DNA of 64,000 bases from Watersipora subatra (taxonomy: Eukaryota; Bryozoa; Gymnolaemata; Cheilostomatida; Watersiporidae), in contig NC_088714.1 of the NCBI RefSeq assembly GCF_963576615.1, forward strand, positions 64,550,667 through 64,614,666, in the 5' to 3' direction. How positions within the stretch are numbered: position 1 is the stretch's first letter; each line of letters begins with the position of its first letter. Shown in pieces: positions 12,413 to 27,400 of the stretch. Made by a program: the position numbers and the translations under genes. The notes below the pieces were generated by a model, which saw only the letters and a program-made list of their open reading frames with translations, had not been told where the DNA came from and did no database searches.

Positions 12413-15400
12413 ATGGCGGATGACTCCAACACAAGTATCTCATCTGATGGGAGTACGGAGAGTGATAAGAACTCACTCAGTAGTTATCTACCTCCGTCAG
12501 GTGCTCGCAAGTCTTCCCGAGGAACTTCCAATACCAAAAGAATATCAGGCAGTCTGAAGGTTTGTAGCGCCTGCTGGTCGCTCCAACAAATGTCTGGTCA
12601 ACTGCCAGACCACTGGTGATTGCATGTAGACCATCACTTTTGTGATGTATCACCTATGTATGCTATACTGTCATACCTGTCATACTGTCATACCTCAGCA
12701 GTGTAACTGTGTACTTGTGCTTTATGCAGTGCTGTAGAAACTATCAGCATGAAGGCATAAGGTAACATGAGCAGCACAAGGCAAACTAGTTTCACTCGGT
12801 CACATCAGAGGCAATGACAAAAGATTTAAAAGCATAGTTTGAGAATCTAGATGTACATAACTTGGGGCGCTTTTGGATTCCATGTGTGCCTCAAATAATC
12901 TAGAAATAATGTTAACAATACTGTTCGGATACCGCGTCATTGAAAGAAATAAAAAATAATTTATTGACGAATTTTTTACTAGGCCTCGCCAAGGGCACAC
13001 AAGCAACCATCATGGCGAGTTGTTGAATAAATAACATAAGTTAACATCTAGCGTTGTAGCGTCACCCTCTGTCACCGTGCATAAATGCATATAAAACGTC
13101 ATCAGATTTTCCCTTTCTGTACCAGTGTTTGTATTAGCAACTTTGTTGGATGCAGTTTCAGTTTACCTGCAAATTTTTATAAACTTTACCATATATTTTA
13201 TTACTATTACGAACAACTTCATTAAAATATTAGACTTTTCTTGTGATGAAGGAATCGCAACATAGAGTTGAATAGTCGCTAATTTCTAAGTATCGAATAC
13301 TTCTGCAATTAGTCACTAATCTTGCAATCATATTAACACTGAACAACATTGAAAGACCCACTGGCCTAAAAAATGTCTACATGATGAGCGTGCGGATAGC
13401 ATGCACACCTACACTATATAGATGTCTTGCCACGAGTAGGGGTCAGCGCATTTCCTTGATGGCAAGATCTGAGGTGTGGATATGGAATCAGAAAGCGTCC
13501 ATATTCACAGCATGACTTACCAGCTCTGTTTGCTATCACATTTCATTTTAGATGCGTGCAAAGCCAGCGTGCATGGTAGGTGATGTAGCGGAGCTACGGT
13601 GTGTCAGATGTTTATTTATATTTATAGTTGTTTCACTCAGAGTGGTGCTATTTGCATAAAATACTCACAGCATACTGGAGCTCTTTTGATTAACCATATA
13701 TTGTTGCTGCGCTGTCTCGTTTCATCGCTGCTGTTTTCTCCTTAGACATTGCTTTTGGTTATTATCTAGCCAACTGTTTTTAATATCCTCCCGTATGACT
13801 GACAACTTTTGATATCCACCCATAGGACTGACAACTTTTGATATCTACCCATATGACTGACATCTTTTAATATTCACCCATATGGCTTACATTTGTTGAT
13901 ATCCACCCATATGACTGACAACTTGATATCTACTCATATGACTGACAACTTTTGATATCCGCCCATATGACTGACAACTTTTGATATCCACCCATATGAC
14001 AGACAATTTTTGATATCTACCCATATGACTGACATCTTTTAATATTCACCTATATGGCTTACATTTGTTGATATCCACCCATATGACTGACAACTTGATA
14101 TCTACTCATATGACTGACAACTTTTGATATCTACCCATCTGACTGGCAGCTTTTCATATCTACCCACCTGGATGATAAACTACCTGCGTTATCACCAGGA
14201 CTATAGCGATAGTAAAAGTATTAAGTTGTCCATTTTGTGGAGGTGCTAGTCATGTTTGTCTAGACCATGCTTACATACACAAACTACAGGTAGTTGGGAA
14301 TGTTAACAGGAAACAGCCGACGCCCTGCAGGATGTGGATAGAATGCTGGGACAGTATCACTCAATTGCTAATGCACAGGCCTCTTCCATAAACAAGGTAA
14401 AACTTCCACACTGTTTGCATTAGTTGCTTGGATATGTGACTCGAGCCTTTTAACAGTAGAAACAACTTCTTCAAGTTTGGTTATATGCCAAAATCCATTT
14501 CAGATTGGTTTCCACCCGGTCAGCCACTAGTGATAGCAGAGGTAAAAACACTGATGACCATGCATTTCAATAGTGTTATGACTAGTACTACTAACCCAAC
14601 AGTCTAGCATGTCATCACAGATTTGCAGGTGTAATAGCTACTCATACAATTATTCTGGAAATATTGTGGGCAATTGGCTGGTGCAATTGTTAAGGCGTTG
14701 GTCTAGCAGGCTGAAAGTCGCGTGTTTGAGTCTCACATGATGCAATTTTTTTACAACCTCTAACAGTGGCTATGGACGGCCACGACTCTTATTTATGTAA
14801 AGATTTATTTACGTAAATAATAATAAATACATATTTATTATTTATGTAAATATTTATATAAGTTTGACTACAACAAACTTAACTAGTCAAGAATTTTGCT
14901 TGACTTTGAGCTGTTGCAATTTCAATATATCGTTGCTTATTTTGCTAGGCTGCAGCATACTATTGACCTCATTTTCTTAGCAGTCAGTATTCAAAGACTG
15001 AGGTGGTAAGACAATGCCTATTGAAATCTGCTTGTTCTATTGACAAACATTAAACCACTTTAAACTTAAGTTTTTTAAAAGCTTCAAGCAATGGAAAACA
15101 AGGCTGTAAAGTGTTGCCCAAAGGTTATAATTTCTTATTCAATTAGTTGGTCAGCTACACACATGTAGGTATAATGACGAGACCTGCACAATCATGCTTA
15201 ACTGTTATAAATTGCCTCACGGGTAAGTTATGTTTGATTAAAGTAATGCATAAACCCCCTGAATTATGAGTTTATTAGCGTTAGTCTATCTGGATTAGTT
15301 TATGTACGGAGTGTGACAACTCTCATAATCATGGACTAACATTATTTAGTTGAAGGAGAAAATTGGTGGTGAGCCACGGAGAACTCGTAGATCCTCTGTC

Positions 15401-18400
15401 TCGTCTCTCCGAAGCTCTGATCTGGAATATTCCACCAGAGGTAAGACTGGTTACTACTCGAAGGTATCAACCGAACAATTTCACTTCTGCCCTTTCTCTC
15501 CATACTTCATAATTCTCTAACCACCGCAATAATTAAAAGAGATGTTACAGTTAATATTGACGTTTTATATAGAATTTGTGTGTGTTTGTACATAAATAAA
15601 TTAGAAATACATGGTTGCACCTTCGCAGTTATTTCTAGCCTAGCGTATAATAGCTCACACATTTGCGCCACTTGACTGGTTCTCCGCCTATCTCTTCAAA
15701 AGTCTGGTAGACCTTCTGGTGAGATGAAGTCAACAGAAGATTCCGGTAGAACAGAAGGTCCCGGTAGACTATTTATTAGCAGCCTGACACGTTTTTACTT
15801 AATCTTTATTGGTTAATTTTTACTCTAATTTTATAATCTCACACTTGGTCACTTTTCTGCCAATTGAGGATGACATTCATCAAAGCCTTATATACTATGG
15901 GCTTGTTGATAATTTTGTCATCTGACTAGTTTTGAAGAGCTATTGTAGGTTATCTGGGAGACTGGAAAATTGGGATCATCTGTTTTATCAAACTTAAAAA
16001 TCTCCGATACACGCATATGTTTGTTTCTAGATCGGGGTCGCAGGCGGTACAGACCTACCTCACCTCTACGAGACTATCAAGTGAGTTGTTTGTTGTTGTT
16101 GCTTCTTGACTTCTTGCCTGGCATGCTCATTAGTGGCTTTGTGGGAATGAAACCACTTGGTGCTCACCTATCCACTACCCGCTACATGTACTAGTAGACT
16201 TCAAAGCACTGGCTAGTGATTGACGCCAGACGTTAGGGGAACATTAAACTTAAGGCAGCCTGCTAATGCCTGCTGATGGGCAGCAGTCTACAATCATATG
16301 AGTCAGCAATCAGCAGAGTCTCAGCTCTAGTCTGTCTCTGGACAAACAGTTTAGTTCTTTTATATCAGACAAGATAAATAGGGCAACAGACTACACTAGT
16401 CTACGGATGTAATATATATGTATACTATATACGTTGTACATGTATATATATTATATATAGACTATATATTATATATTTAAAAAAATATATATATAACAAA
16501 CATAATATGTATAACGGATATAATATATAATGGATATAATATATATACCGGATAAAATATATATATATAGCGGATATAATATCTATAACGGATATTATAT
16601 ATGTTATATATATAATGGATATAATATATATAAAAGATCTAATATGCATAACGGGTTTAATATATATATAACGGATATAGTACCATGACCAAATGAGCGG
16701 AGTGAAGTTTGAGAGTTTTTATGATAAATGCATGTGCACACAACTTACGAAAATTTTTCATCAACAACGTAGCAACCCATTGTTTCAATATCTCATCAAC
16801 AAATTTAACCACCGTTTTGTAGAGTCGTTAAAGAATAATAACGATACAAAACACATTTAAGCCTATTTAAATATGTTACCAAGTCTTTGTAAATTGTCGA
16901 CAGTATCTTAAAACTTACCCATCTGATCGGATTATACACAAATAGACAGATTAATTTGGCTGAAAATCGCCACAAAACGCTTGAAAATCTTGGTTTAATA
17001 AAAGTTAAGCCCGGCCTACGATACGCCAATAAAGCCGTGCGACAGATAGTAAAACTATTTAGCAGTGCGCATTTCACGAGAAAACCGTGCTAATTTCACC
17101 AGTCTATGGCCTTGTTTACTTGTAATCAAATTTATTTGAAGGTTTCTGTAATAAATGTAGACCGCTTGAGGCGTAGACCGATTTACAGGTACGAAATTGT
17201 GGTACACAGTTTATCAGCCTATGTTTTTTTGTCCAATCACTGAAGGTTTCATTGAATTATTTAAAACGTTAGCCGAAATTCTTTACAACTTATGTAAAAG
17301 CTAGGGCCGAACTACAATGCCCCTTTATGACGAGGCATTCCTCTCGATCTAGCTAGGGGTTTGACAATACACAAGAGTCAAGGTCTTACCATGGCTAAAG
17401 CTGTCATTGATATAGGTCACCACGGAATGACCGCTGGAATATCGTTTGTTGCTCTCTCTCGAGTTCGAAGCATCAATGACTTACTTGTTAACAACTTCGC
17501 TAGGGAGCGCATCACTTGATTAGCTATCAATGACCAAATCTTACAACGTAAAAGAGAGGAGACTAGACTGTGCGACCTTTAACAGATACTGTATACTTAT
17601 AACAGATATTGTAATATCAACAATTTACCAATTAGTCGTATACCTGGTTTCAGCCCAACTTTACCTCCAAAATAAGTTGTTAGTTGCACTTTTTTAGAGT
17701 CGTGCTCCCTCAAAATTATTTTATATCATCTCAAACAAGTCTCATTTGCACTATACTCTGTCAATTCCTGCTGAGAACTACTTTTTCAACAACCAACAGT
17801 ACCCTTTCTTTTTTCCATTATCACTTTGCTCGTGGGCTGTATGACAGTGGAATTTATAGTATATATATGTTACATATATATAGACCATATATAATATATA
17901 TTATATATAACTGATATAATATATATATATATATATATATATAGATTATATATTATATATAGACTATATATAGTCTCACAGTATAAGTGAGAGCATAAAT
18001 GAAATCAGAGAACTGGTTGGTTATTAACATGTACTGATAAGTAGTAGAGACTTACTAGTGAATAATTGATGTGGACTGTTTAATAGTCGACACACACCGG
18101 TAGATGACTGACACTTACTATTGTGTAATCGACTCAACAAATAGTGAAAATGCAGAGAAAAATACAATAAATTTTGGTGTGTCATACCAGAACGAAAATA
18201 TGTGCTTAAGGGTGAAGAAAAAGTGCTTAAGTTGACATTTAATTAGGGATTACGTGTTTGTCACAATTTCCATTCCCATAACATTTCCATAATTCATTTC
18301 TATATTATTTCCATTTCCATAACATTTCCATATTTATTTCCATATTATTTCCATTTCCATAACATTTTCATAATTCATTTCCATAGTTTTTTCTATTTCC

Positions 18401-21400
18401 CTAACATTTCCATAATTTATTTCCATATTATTTCCATTTCCATAACATTTCCATAATTTATTTCCATATTATTTCCATTTCCATAACATTTCCATAATTC
18501 ATTTCCATAGTTTTTTCCATTTCCCTAACATTCCCATAATTTATTTCCATATTATTTCCATTTCCATAGCATTTCCATAATTTATTTCCATATTATTTCC
18601 ATTTTCATAATATTTCCATAATTCATTTCCATATTTTTTTCCATTTCCATAACATTTCCATAATTCATTTTCAAATTATTTCCATTTCCATAACATTTCC
18701 ATATTTCTAAAATAAAATTTCCATATCCATTTCCAAAAAATTATGGAAATATTTATGTTTATGGAAATGGATATGGAAAAGTAAACATTTCCATAATATG
18801 TTTAGCGATCCCTGCATTCAATCAATATAGATCTGTAGTAGGCACTGCAGCTAGTACAGTATTAATTACACGGAAATAAACACAGTACACAAAAATAAAC
18901 ACAGTACACAGAAATAAACACGGTACACAGAAATAAGCACAGTACACAAAAATAAACATAGCACACAGAAATAAACAGACACTTTCATTTAAAAGTTAGA
19001 ATGGTTAATGTTGTGTGATTGAAAATAAATTTTCTGTGCAAAAAATAGTTTTATTACCCGTGCAACGTCGGGCATCCAGTAATCTTTTAATAAAATGTAT
19101 TGCCATTCTGGGACAGAATACAACTATGGGTTATAGCTCATAGTCATTCATTATGAGGATGCTTCTATGGATAAGCTATAGCATGGCCCTTTATATCCCC
19201 ATCCTTAAAATAGGTTAACATAGTCTGAGAAAGTGTAGAGAAACATCAGTTGATGTTTGCTTCCCTGGTTGGAGTTGATTTTGATCAAGATTCAGTCTGC
19301 CTCATTCTTAAGTGTTTAGGGATGAACTTGCACAAAATTTTGGTTAATTTTAATTAGTTAATTTTTTAATTTTTCTATCATTCGCGATAGTTTTTGATGC
19401 TTGAATGATCTGACTGCCAGGATGTTTCAAGATTAAAATTAACAAATCTTATTAAAACACTCAGAGCAAGCGAAAGTGCGACTATAATGTTTATAGTTGC
19501 AAAAAGACTGACAGGATAGAGATGTATAACACTGCTACTTGCATGCAATAGTCGATATCAACTATAGCAACGATAGCAACTAGTGATGTCATTTTGCACA
19601 TGTTTTTTTTCTGATAAAACTGGTTACAGATATTTATAGCTTGACGTTGGTTTAATTGTCGCTTGGCAATCATGGCATCGGGCTTATGATTATAGTACTC
19701 AAGCGACCAGGAACATCGGAGCTCCAGGCGAATGAGAAGACCAAGGTCTGCTGTTAGATTCCACGAGGATGTGAGAGTGGACAAGGAGCACCTCCATGAC
19801 ATACACAAGTCAGTGCGGGACCTCAGCGCTGATCACGAGAGACTGGAGAGCGAGCTAGAGAGAGAGATTCGTAACAGATACAGGTGACTTGCTGGAGTTG
19901 CCTTTCCTTCTATACATGTATAGAATATATCTGTAGCCTCTCTTCCATGCACTGCGTGTTAAAGCTTATACGATGTATATAGGAAGATGGGCTTCTTCTC
20001 AGGTCTATGGTAGAACTTAGGATAATAATAACACTGTAAGCAAATTCAACATTTTGTTTGGGCGGTAAAGATTGGCTAGGTGTTTCCAAGAGCATCTCAC
20101 GAATATTTTATCATGGTGATTTTTGCAGTCTCAATGCAGGTTTAATTCCGTTCTAGAACTCTGTTTCTTTTGAGAGTAGAGAACATTAACATTGAGAAAA
20201 AACTTGATTTTTTATAATTTTTTCATCAATATGTGTCATAATAGCATGAACCCAAACTCTACACTTACCATAGAAGTAAGTACATAAGCATATCTCTTTG
20301 CAAACATTGTTGATGTACACTTTTACAATCGGAGAGTTGAACAACTTTAGATGATAAATAAGATTGTAGAGTTATCAGCTCTTACAATGTGGCCTTTTAT
20401 TAATACAAACCATTGTGTGAGCTCATTGATTGGATTTAACACATATTTTCAGTAATCAATGGTTCTTTCCAACACTGAGGTATTGTAAGAATTATCGCTC
20501 CATGTTGTATTTGCATCTCTTACGATTTCTCACACACATACCTTGCAAATGCTTGCAATCAACTATTGTTGAAGATAAAATAGCACCTTGGGATAAATGG
20601 TTGCTAGGGAATTAAACCAGAGACATAATATGCAAGCTATGCGCGGACAACTATTGACCTTATGACCTCTTATATCGGCTAGGGAGGTTATATTAATCCT
20701 GGCATCTTGTGATTGCATAATTGCATCAGTGAAATTATTGGCTAGCTGGATACAACAAGAAGACGAGGAGACAAGATTAGGGCTAATTGACCTCATGACC
20801 TTCCGTATCTTTACATAAGAGGTGATGTTAATCTTTGCATCTTGGAGTGAATTTTCAGTAAACATACACTAATAAGTGTTTGGTGTAAAACAGCTAAAGC
20901 CTGGTTCACACTACGTTTAATTACACTGGTTTACACTAGATTAATTTATTTCTGTTTATAACCGTTGCTGCAGGACGAGTATTTGATTTCAGTCATGCGA
21001 AAACAAAGAGGTTTCTTGCGAATATTTAAAAAGAAAAATGAGAACCCTACGTCACTGATGCAAACGCGGATGGGTTTGTGACAGTGTGAACATCGTTATC
21101 ACCAACAATCACCGAAGTATTGAGTCATCAACGCCGACATATGGCGATAAACGTAGTGTGAACCAGGCTTTAGCTGTTTGACACCAAACACTTATTAGTG
21201 TCTGTTTACCGACAATTCACTCTAAGATGCCAGGATTAACATCACCTCTTATGTAAAGATACGGGAGGTCATGAGGTCAATTAGCCCTTATCTCGTCTCC
21301 TCGTTGTGTTCAGCTAGCCAATCATGCCACTGATGCAATTTTTTTGACTCTTAGGTATTTAGCTCAGGATGTTTTATAGCATCTATTTGCAAGGTTATGC

Positions 21401-24400
21401 ATGTGACATATCCTAGGTATAAGATGTAGATATAAGTTCTAGTAAAGTTTCTCGCAATACATATATATAGTTGGAAAGCAGAAATCAATTACTATTGAAA
21501 ATATATTTTAAGGCAATTCAAAAGGCTCTTCTAAATTGTATATGCATCAATGGTTACCTTGTAAGAGCTGATAACTCTAAAATTTAATGCTGTGAAGCCA
21601 GTATATTGAGGCAAAGCAAATGAGTGGCTTCATCGGCATGTAGCTAAAGCAGTTGTACTTTAATTGGTTCCTTTACTTGAGATCCATTGATGGTTACAAT
21701 AGGATACAAGCACCTGTTGTTACATGTCAGCCAGTGTCAGGTTCAATTCTAGGACTAAGGGTTGCATAGTCACTGACTGCATCTTGTGAGTAACTGCATA
21801 TGATTGCGAATCTATTGAAATTTCAACTTCGAGTATGTACACATATTTACCTTTTTTATAGACTTGCATTTATTTACTCTAGGCACCAATGTACGTACAT
21901 AAATATATGTCGTTACTCTGTGAACCTATCTATATTTTTACAATCTATGCAATGTATGTAATCTACTCATTGTATGCTTATATTTTGATGTATTTGCACT
22001 GTACGATGTGTTTGAATGTATATACTTATAACTGCCCTACAATTCTTTGTGCGTACTTGCATCTGTCTCACACACCTCTTTGTATACACACACCTGTCTC
22101 GTACCCCTTTCTGTATTTGTCACAGACACCTCAAAATGCACTTAAATCAGATCTACCCTTGCAGTTTCTTTAGACCTGCTTACTCTCCCAACAGGCATGA
22201 GAGAGACCACGAAAGAAGCCTACATGAGCTTAACACCTCAGTGAGACAGAGTGCAGTTGGCAGAACTCCTTCTATTGAGCATGTGAGTCTTACCTTCATT
22301 ATATAATACAGTATCATAACCCTCCTACTAGTACACTATAGAGGTTAGTTCTGTTGATACTTTAGAGATGTGAGTCTTACCTTCATCATATAATACAGTC
22401 TTATAACCCTCCTACTAGTACACTATAGAGGTTAGTTCTGTTGATACTTTAGAGATGTGAGTCTTACCTTCATCATATAATACAGTCTCATAACCCTCCT
22501 ACTAGTGCATCATAGAGGTTAGTTCTGTTGATACTTTAGAGATGTGAGTCTTACCTTCATCATATAATACAGTCTCATAACCCTCCTACTAGTACACTAT
22601 AGAGGTTAGTTTTGTTGATACTTTAGATATGTGAGTCTTACCTTCATCATATAATACAGTCTCATAACCCTCCTACTAGTACACCATAGAGGTTAGTTCT
22701 GTTGATACTTTAGAGATGTGAGTCTTACCTTCATCATATAATACAGTCTCATAACCCTCCTACTAGTACACCATAGAGGTTAGTTCTATTGATACTTTAG
22801 AGATGTGAGTCTTTCCTTCATCATATAATACAGTCTCATAACCCTCCTACTAGTACACCATAGAGGTTAGTTCTGTTGATACTTTAGATATGTGAGTCTT
22901 ACCTTCATCATATAATACAGTCTCATAACCCTCCTACTAGTACACTATAGTGGTTAGTTCTGTTAATACTTTAGAGATGTGAGTCTTACCTTCATCATAT
23001 AATACAGTCTTATAACCCTCCTACTAGTACACCATAGAGGTTAGTTCTGTTGATACTTTAGAGATGTGAGTCTTACCTTCATCATATAATACAGTCTTAT
23101 AACCCTCCTACTAGTACACCATAGAGGTTAGTTCTGTTGATACTTTAGATATGTGAGTCTTACCTTCATCATATAATACAGTCTCATAACCCTCCTACTA
23201 GTACACCATAGAGGTTAGTTCTACTGATACTTTAGAGATGTGAGTCTTTCCTTCATCATATAATACAGTCTTATAACCCTCCTACTAGTACACTATAGAG
23301 GTTAGTTCTGTTGATACTTTAGATATGCGAGTCTTACCTTCATCATATAATACAGTCTCATAACTCTCCTACTGGTACACCATAGATTACCACATGTATT
23401 TTTGATTGTGGTAATATTTGGCTGCCATCTTCAACAGGTGGAAAGGAGGCTGGAGAGAAAGCTGGAAAACATTGCTACTAAGATTGAAAAGAGACAAAAA
23501 TCTGAACCTGACTCATCTGCAGGCGGTATCACCGCTGCCACCCTTTCCAAATCGCTAACCGATGTAGGTTGTTTTAGCAATGTTGTATAAAGGAGGTGTG
23601 ACACCAGTAGTATACTTATTGTAATCCATTACAGTACAAGAGAGAGTTAGTGATCATCCTCTGTGACTTCCCATAGAATAGTTACTAGGTATTAGGTATG
23701 ATTATGCATGAGCAATACCATAGTTACCATAGCGATACCATAGTTACCATAGCGATACCATAGTTACCATAGCGATACCATAGTTGAATATTAACTGGAT
23801 AATATTATCATAATTGCTATGTAAGTCAACTGTAAATTAGAATCACAGAAAAAATGTATGTTATTGTCCAGACATTGTTACTGCTCAGACTCTGCATATA
23901 GAGTACGAGGGTTTATATATCCTTAATGATTAAGGTAGATCTAGTATCAGTCACCAATCGTCTTACCATCGATATAATTGTATTCTCCGATTGGAATAGA
24001 TTTCCTTAGGTTCATGCTATTAAAAAGTTTGTCTGTAGATGCTATTATCTATTCAGATGAGCTACGCTGTTGCAGTTTTTCAAAAGTCGGCAAAGTTTAT
24101 TACTATTCAATTTTTAATTGTCTTCATTATCAACAAGACGTGCAAACTCTCCCTAATTCCAAAACAATCTTATTTGTTTCTTTGCCAAAATGTACTTACA
24201 TGAATTGTTCCCATAGACAACAGTAAAGATGCATAGTTTGCAGTGTTTTGATGCACCAAAGGCAGACTTAGTGCGGAAGGCAGACTCAGGGAGGCTGATA
24301 TTATGTTGGCTTTAATGTTGATTAGAATGTAAAAAGGTTTTAACATTTTGATGTAATTTTTAAGGTTCTCTTTCACACCTTTCCATATTTTATGATATGA

Positions 24401-27400
24401 AAGAAGGTTGTGCTAGTTATAACTGGTTTACTGGTAGATGCTCACAAATGATGGAACATAGTTATGATAAATGACCTAGCATTCAGCTGAACATATCAAA
24501 GGTTTAGGCTAGTCATGTAGATATCTGAAGCTAAAGGTTTCTATTTTATATTTATCTGACACAATATTTACTTGTTTTATAAGATGCTTAAATAGTGACA
24601 TGCAACTTTTCAAAAATGGTACAAACTTTGAAATCTTCTCTCAGCTGTCAAGTATTTGTTCTAAGTCAATGAATTCCATAGTTTCATATGTGGAACAATG
24701 AAAAATAGATGTCATGTTATGGTAGCACATGCCCTTGCAGATACATCTTTTTGTAGCCCTAAAACCCTAAAGCTTGTTTCTTAATTGGCAGGCATTGAGG
24801 GCATCACAAACCAACCTTGGCTCCAGTGTGATGCCAAATCCAACCATCTCTCTGCCAACAGCTGATACCACAGTACAGCACAGGATCGCTGATTTAGAGA
24901 CTGACAAGCGCAGGCTACAAAATGACCTTGACCTCATTAAACAGAAGCATGATCAAGGGGAAGGCGCTCGTAGGGCACTCACTTTGCAGGTTTGTCATAG
25001 TTAGAACCATGGGTACAGTAACATTATTGCTTGGTGATTGTGAGTAACTATATGATTATATGTAATTCTATATATATGATTACTAGCTGCATTACCCGTC
25101 TACAGGAATAGATTCACGCGCAGCATAAGGTTTATTGAGAGTTGTCTTTCATACTGTAAAACAACTCCAAATATGCAGTTACATCTCCCTCGCTCCATCT
25201 CTCCCTCTTTCCCCTCTCTCCCTCTCTCCCCTCTCTCTCTCCCTCCCTCTTTCTCTCCCTCTCTCTCTCCCCACCTCTCCTCCTCGCTCTCCCTTTCTCT
25301 CTCCTTCTCTCCCTCTTTCCCCTCTCTCCCTCTCTCCGTCTCTCCCCCCTCCCTCTTCCCCCTCTCTCTCCCCCTCTCTCTCTCTCCCTCTTTCTCTCCC
25401 TCTCTCTCTCTCCCCTCTCTTCCTCGCTTTCTCCTTCTCTCCCTCTCTCCCCTCTCCCTCCCTCTTCCCCCTCTCCCTCTTTCTCTCCCTCTCTCTTTCC
25501 CCCCCCCTCTTCTCCTCGCTCTTCCTCTCTCTCCCCTTCTCTCCCTCTCCCCCCTCTCTCCCCCCTCTCCTCTTCGCTCTCCCTCTCTCTCTCTCCCTTT
25601 CTCTCCCTCTCCCTTAGTTCAACGCAACACATGCGGATAGACAACATTTTTGGTTTTTCTGTCGGGCGTATGAAGAAACAGTTTTCGGCGTGTGCCTACT
25701 TTTGAGCAGGCGACGTATAGCTGGTCATGGCTGATGCAGGGTGACAGTAAGTCGATAGCAGCTGCTCTCTTTCTTTTCACAATAGCGTATCACAACGCTA
25801 GGAGTACTCGTGAAAGTTCTGTAATAGTAAGTTACAGTAGGCCTACTCGTAGCTGGAAAAAAAATTAGTAACTCGGCTGCTGAAGGAAATGAACATGACC
25901 CACTATCACGAACAGCGGCAAATTCAACGTTATTAAGTAGTGGAGATGTGGCAATTCATAGACAATACAACATCGTATAAGAAACACTTACCTTTTTGAT
26001 GTGGAAATTTAGTAGGTGAGAAGTGCGTTTTTCCAGTGGCTCCAAGAAACAATTGTTTACGTGACCTTCTCGGTACACGTTGGCAGTAAATATTAATTGC
26101 ATGTAAATAACTACTCGTTAATTTATTTAATTTAATGAATAGTACATTTGTATAGCTGTATAGACGCCTTTGTATAGGCCGCAGAACTCAGGAAAGGTGC
26201 TTTTAAACACGGCAGAAAATTTGCCGTTTAAAAAGCGTGCTAACCGGGGATTTCGGTTAATGCGCTCGAGCGGTGAAAGAAAAACAACGGAATCGCCACA
26301 CCTTTATATAAGCCGCTTGGCTCAAATCGTCAGTGAAAAGTAGCGGCTAATAGTCCATATTACGAAATTACGATATTACGATAATTAGTACTCATATTAA
26401 TTCGGTTGGCTTCGTTCGACCGAATGGAAAAAGAAAGACCGCCCTATAATTTATTTACCGTTACTACACATATTACCTAATTCAGTTCGCTTCGTACGAC
26501 CGAAATTCGTACGACGATAAAAGAAAAGACCGCTCTATAAGGCGGACACTCAATCAAACAGACAGACAACGATTGCCGTTTATATAGTAGATAGAGAACA
26601 GCGTTTTTCTAGTGGTTGCAAGAAACAAATGTTCACATGACCTTTCCGGTACACGTTGGCAGTTAATATTAATTAGATGTAATTTACTACTCATTAATTT
26701 ATTTAAAGAGTAGTAAATTTTATTTAATTCACTACTAATATTTACTACTAATTTAATTTTACTACTTACTCATATTAATTAAGTTTGCTTCGTACGATCG
26801 AATCGAAAACAAAAGACCGCCATATAATTTATTTATACTGCTCATATTTGGGAGTTATCGGTGACTCAATATGTCAAGAAGACAACTCATACTATTAGCA
26901 TATCAGTATCTATCGTCCATCCCTACAATGAATAGCAGGTTACGTATTATAATAGAGGCGTGTACTAACCAGAGATTCCCGTTAATGCGCCCTAGCGGTG
27001 AAAAAAACCACAGAATAGACACGCCCTTATATAAAAGTAGCGGCTAATAGTCCGAAAAGTAAGGTACTCTATAAAGCGGACAGACAGATACACAACAATT
27101 GCCGTTTATATAGTAGATATATGCTGTGTAGCTCTATTTTTCCTTATAACTCTATGATTCTATGTAACTCTATGATTCCGTGGAACTCTGTTTTTCTGTG
27201 TGATTCTATGATTCTGTGTAACTATGAATCTGTGTAGCTCTAGGATTCTGTGTAACTCTATGATTCTGTGTAACTATGATTCTGTGTAACTCTATGATTC
27301 TGTGTAAATCAATTGTTCGAAGTAACTCAGTCCTGGCTCTGTGTGCTATATTTGCGTGATTCTGCATAACAACACCAAAGGTGGAAGACTTGAGAGTGAA

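Larger units (their letters stand above)
25083..27117 (-). mobile_element. Defective Helitron, about 2.0 kb, with duplicated 5' end
   Basis: On the minus strand the element starts TCTACTATATAAACGGCA at 27117, preceded by host A. It carries a helicase C-terminal relic (25745-25619) and ends with a weak hairpin (CCTGTAGACGGG) then GCAG-CTAG at 25083, followed by host T. A|TC...CTAG|T is the Helitron insertion signature. A second 5' terminus begins at 26589, and the two 5' regions are diverged direct repeats of about 530-570 bp sharing GACTATTAGCCGC, GCGCATTAAC and GCCAACGTGTACC blocks. A 430-bp purine-rich tract separates helicase and 3' end. No Rep (HUH) domain remains, so it is non-autonomous. 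It lies antisense in CEP128 intron 8. Confidence 0.7.

Noticed and set aside
25132-25647. Long Ser/Pro/Leu (plus) and Arg/Glu/Gly (minus) frames
   Set aside because: Products of the low-complexity TCCCTC tract.
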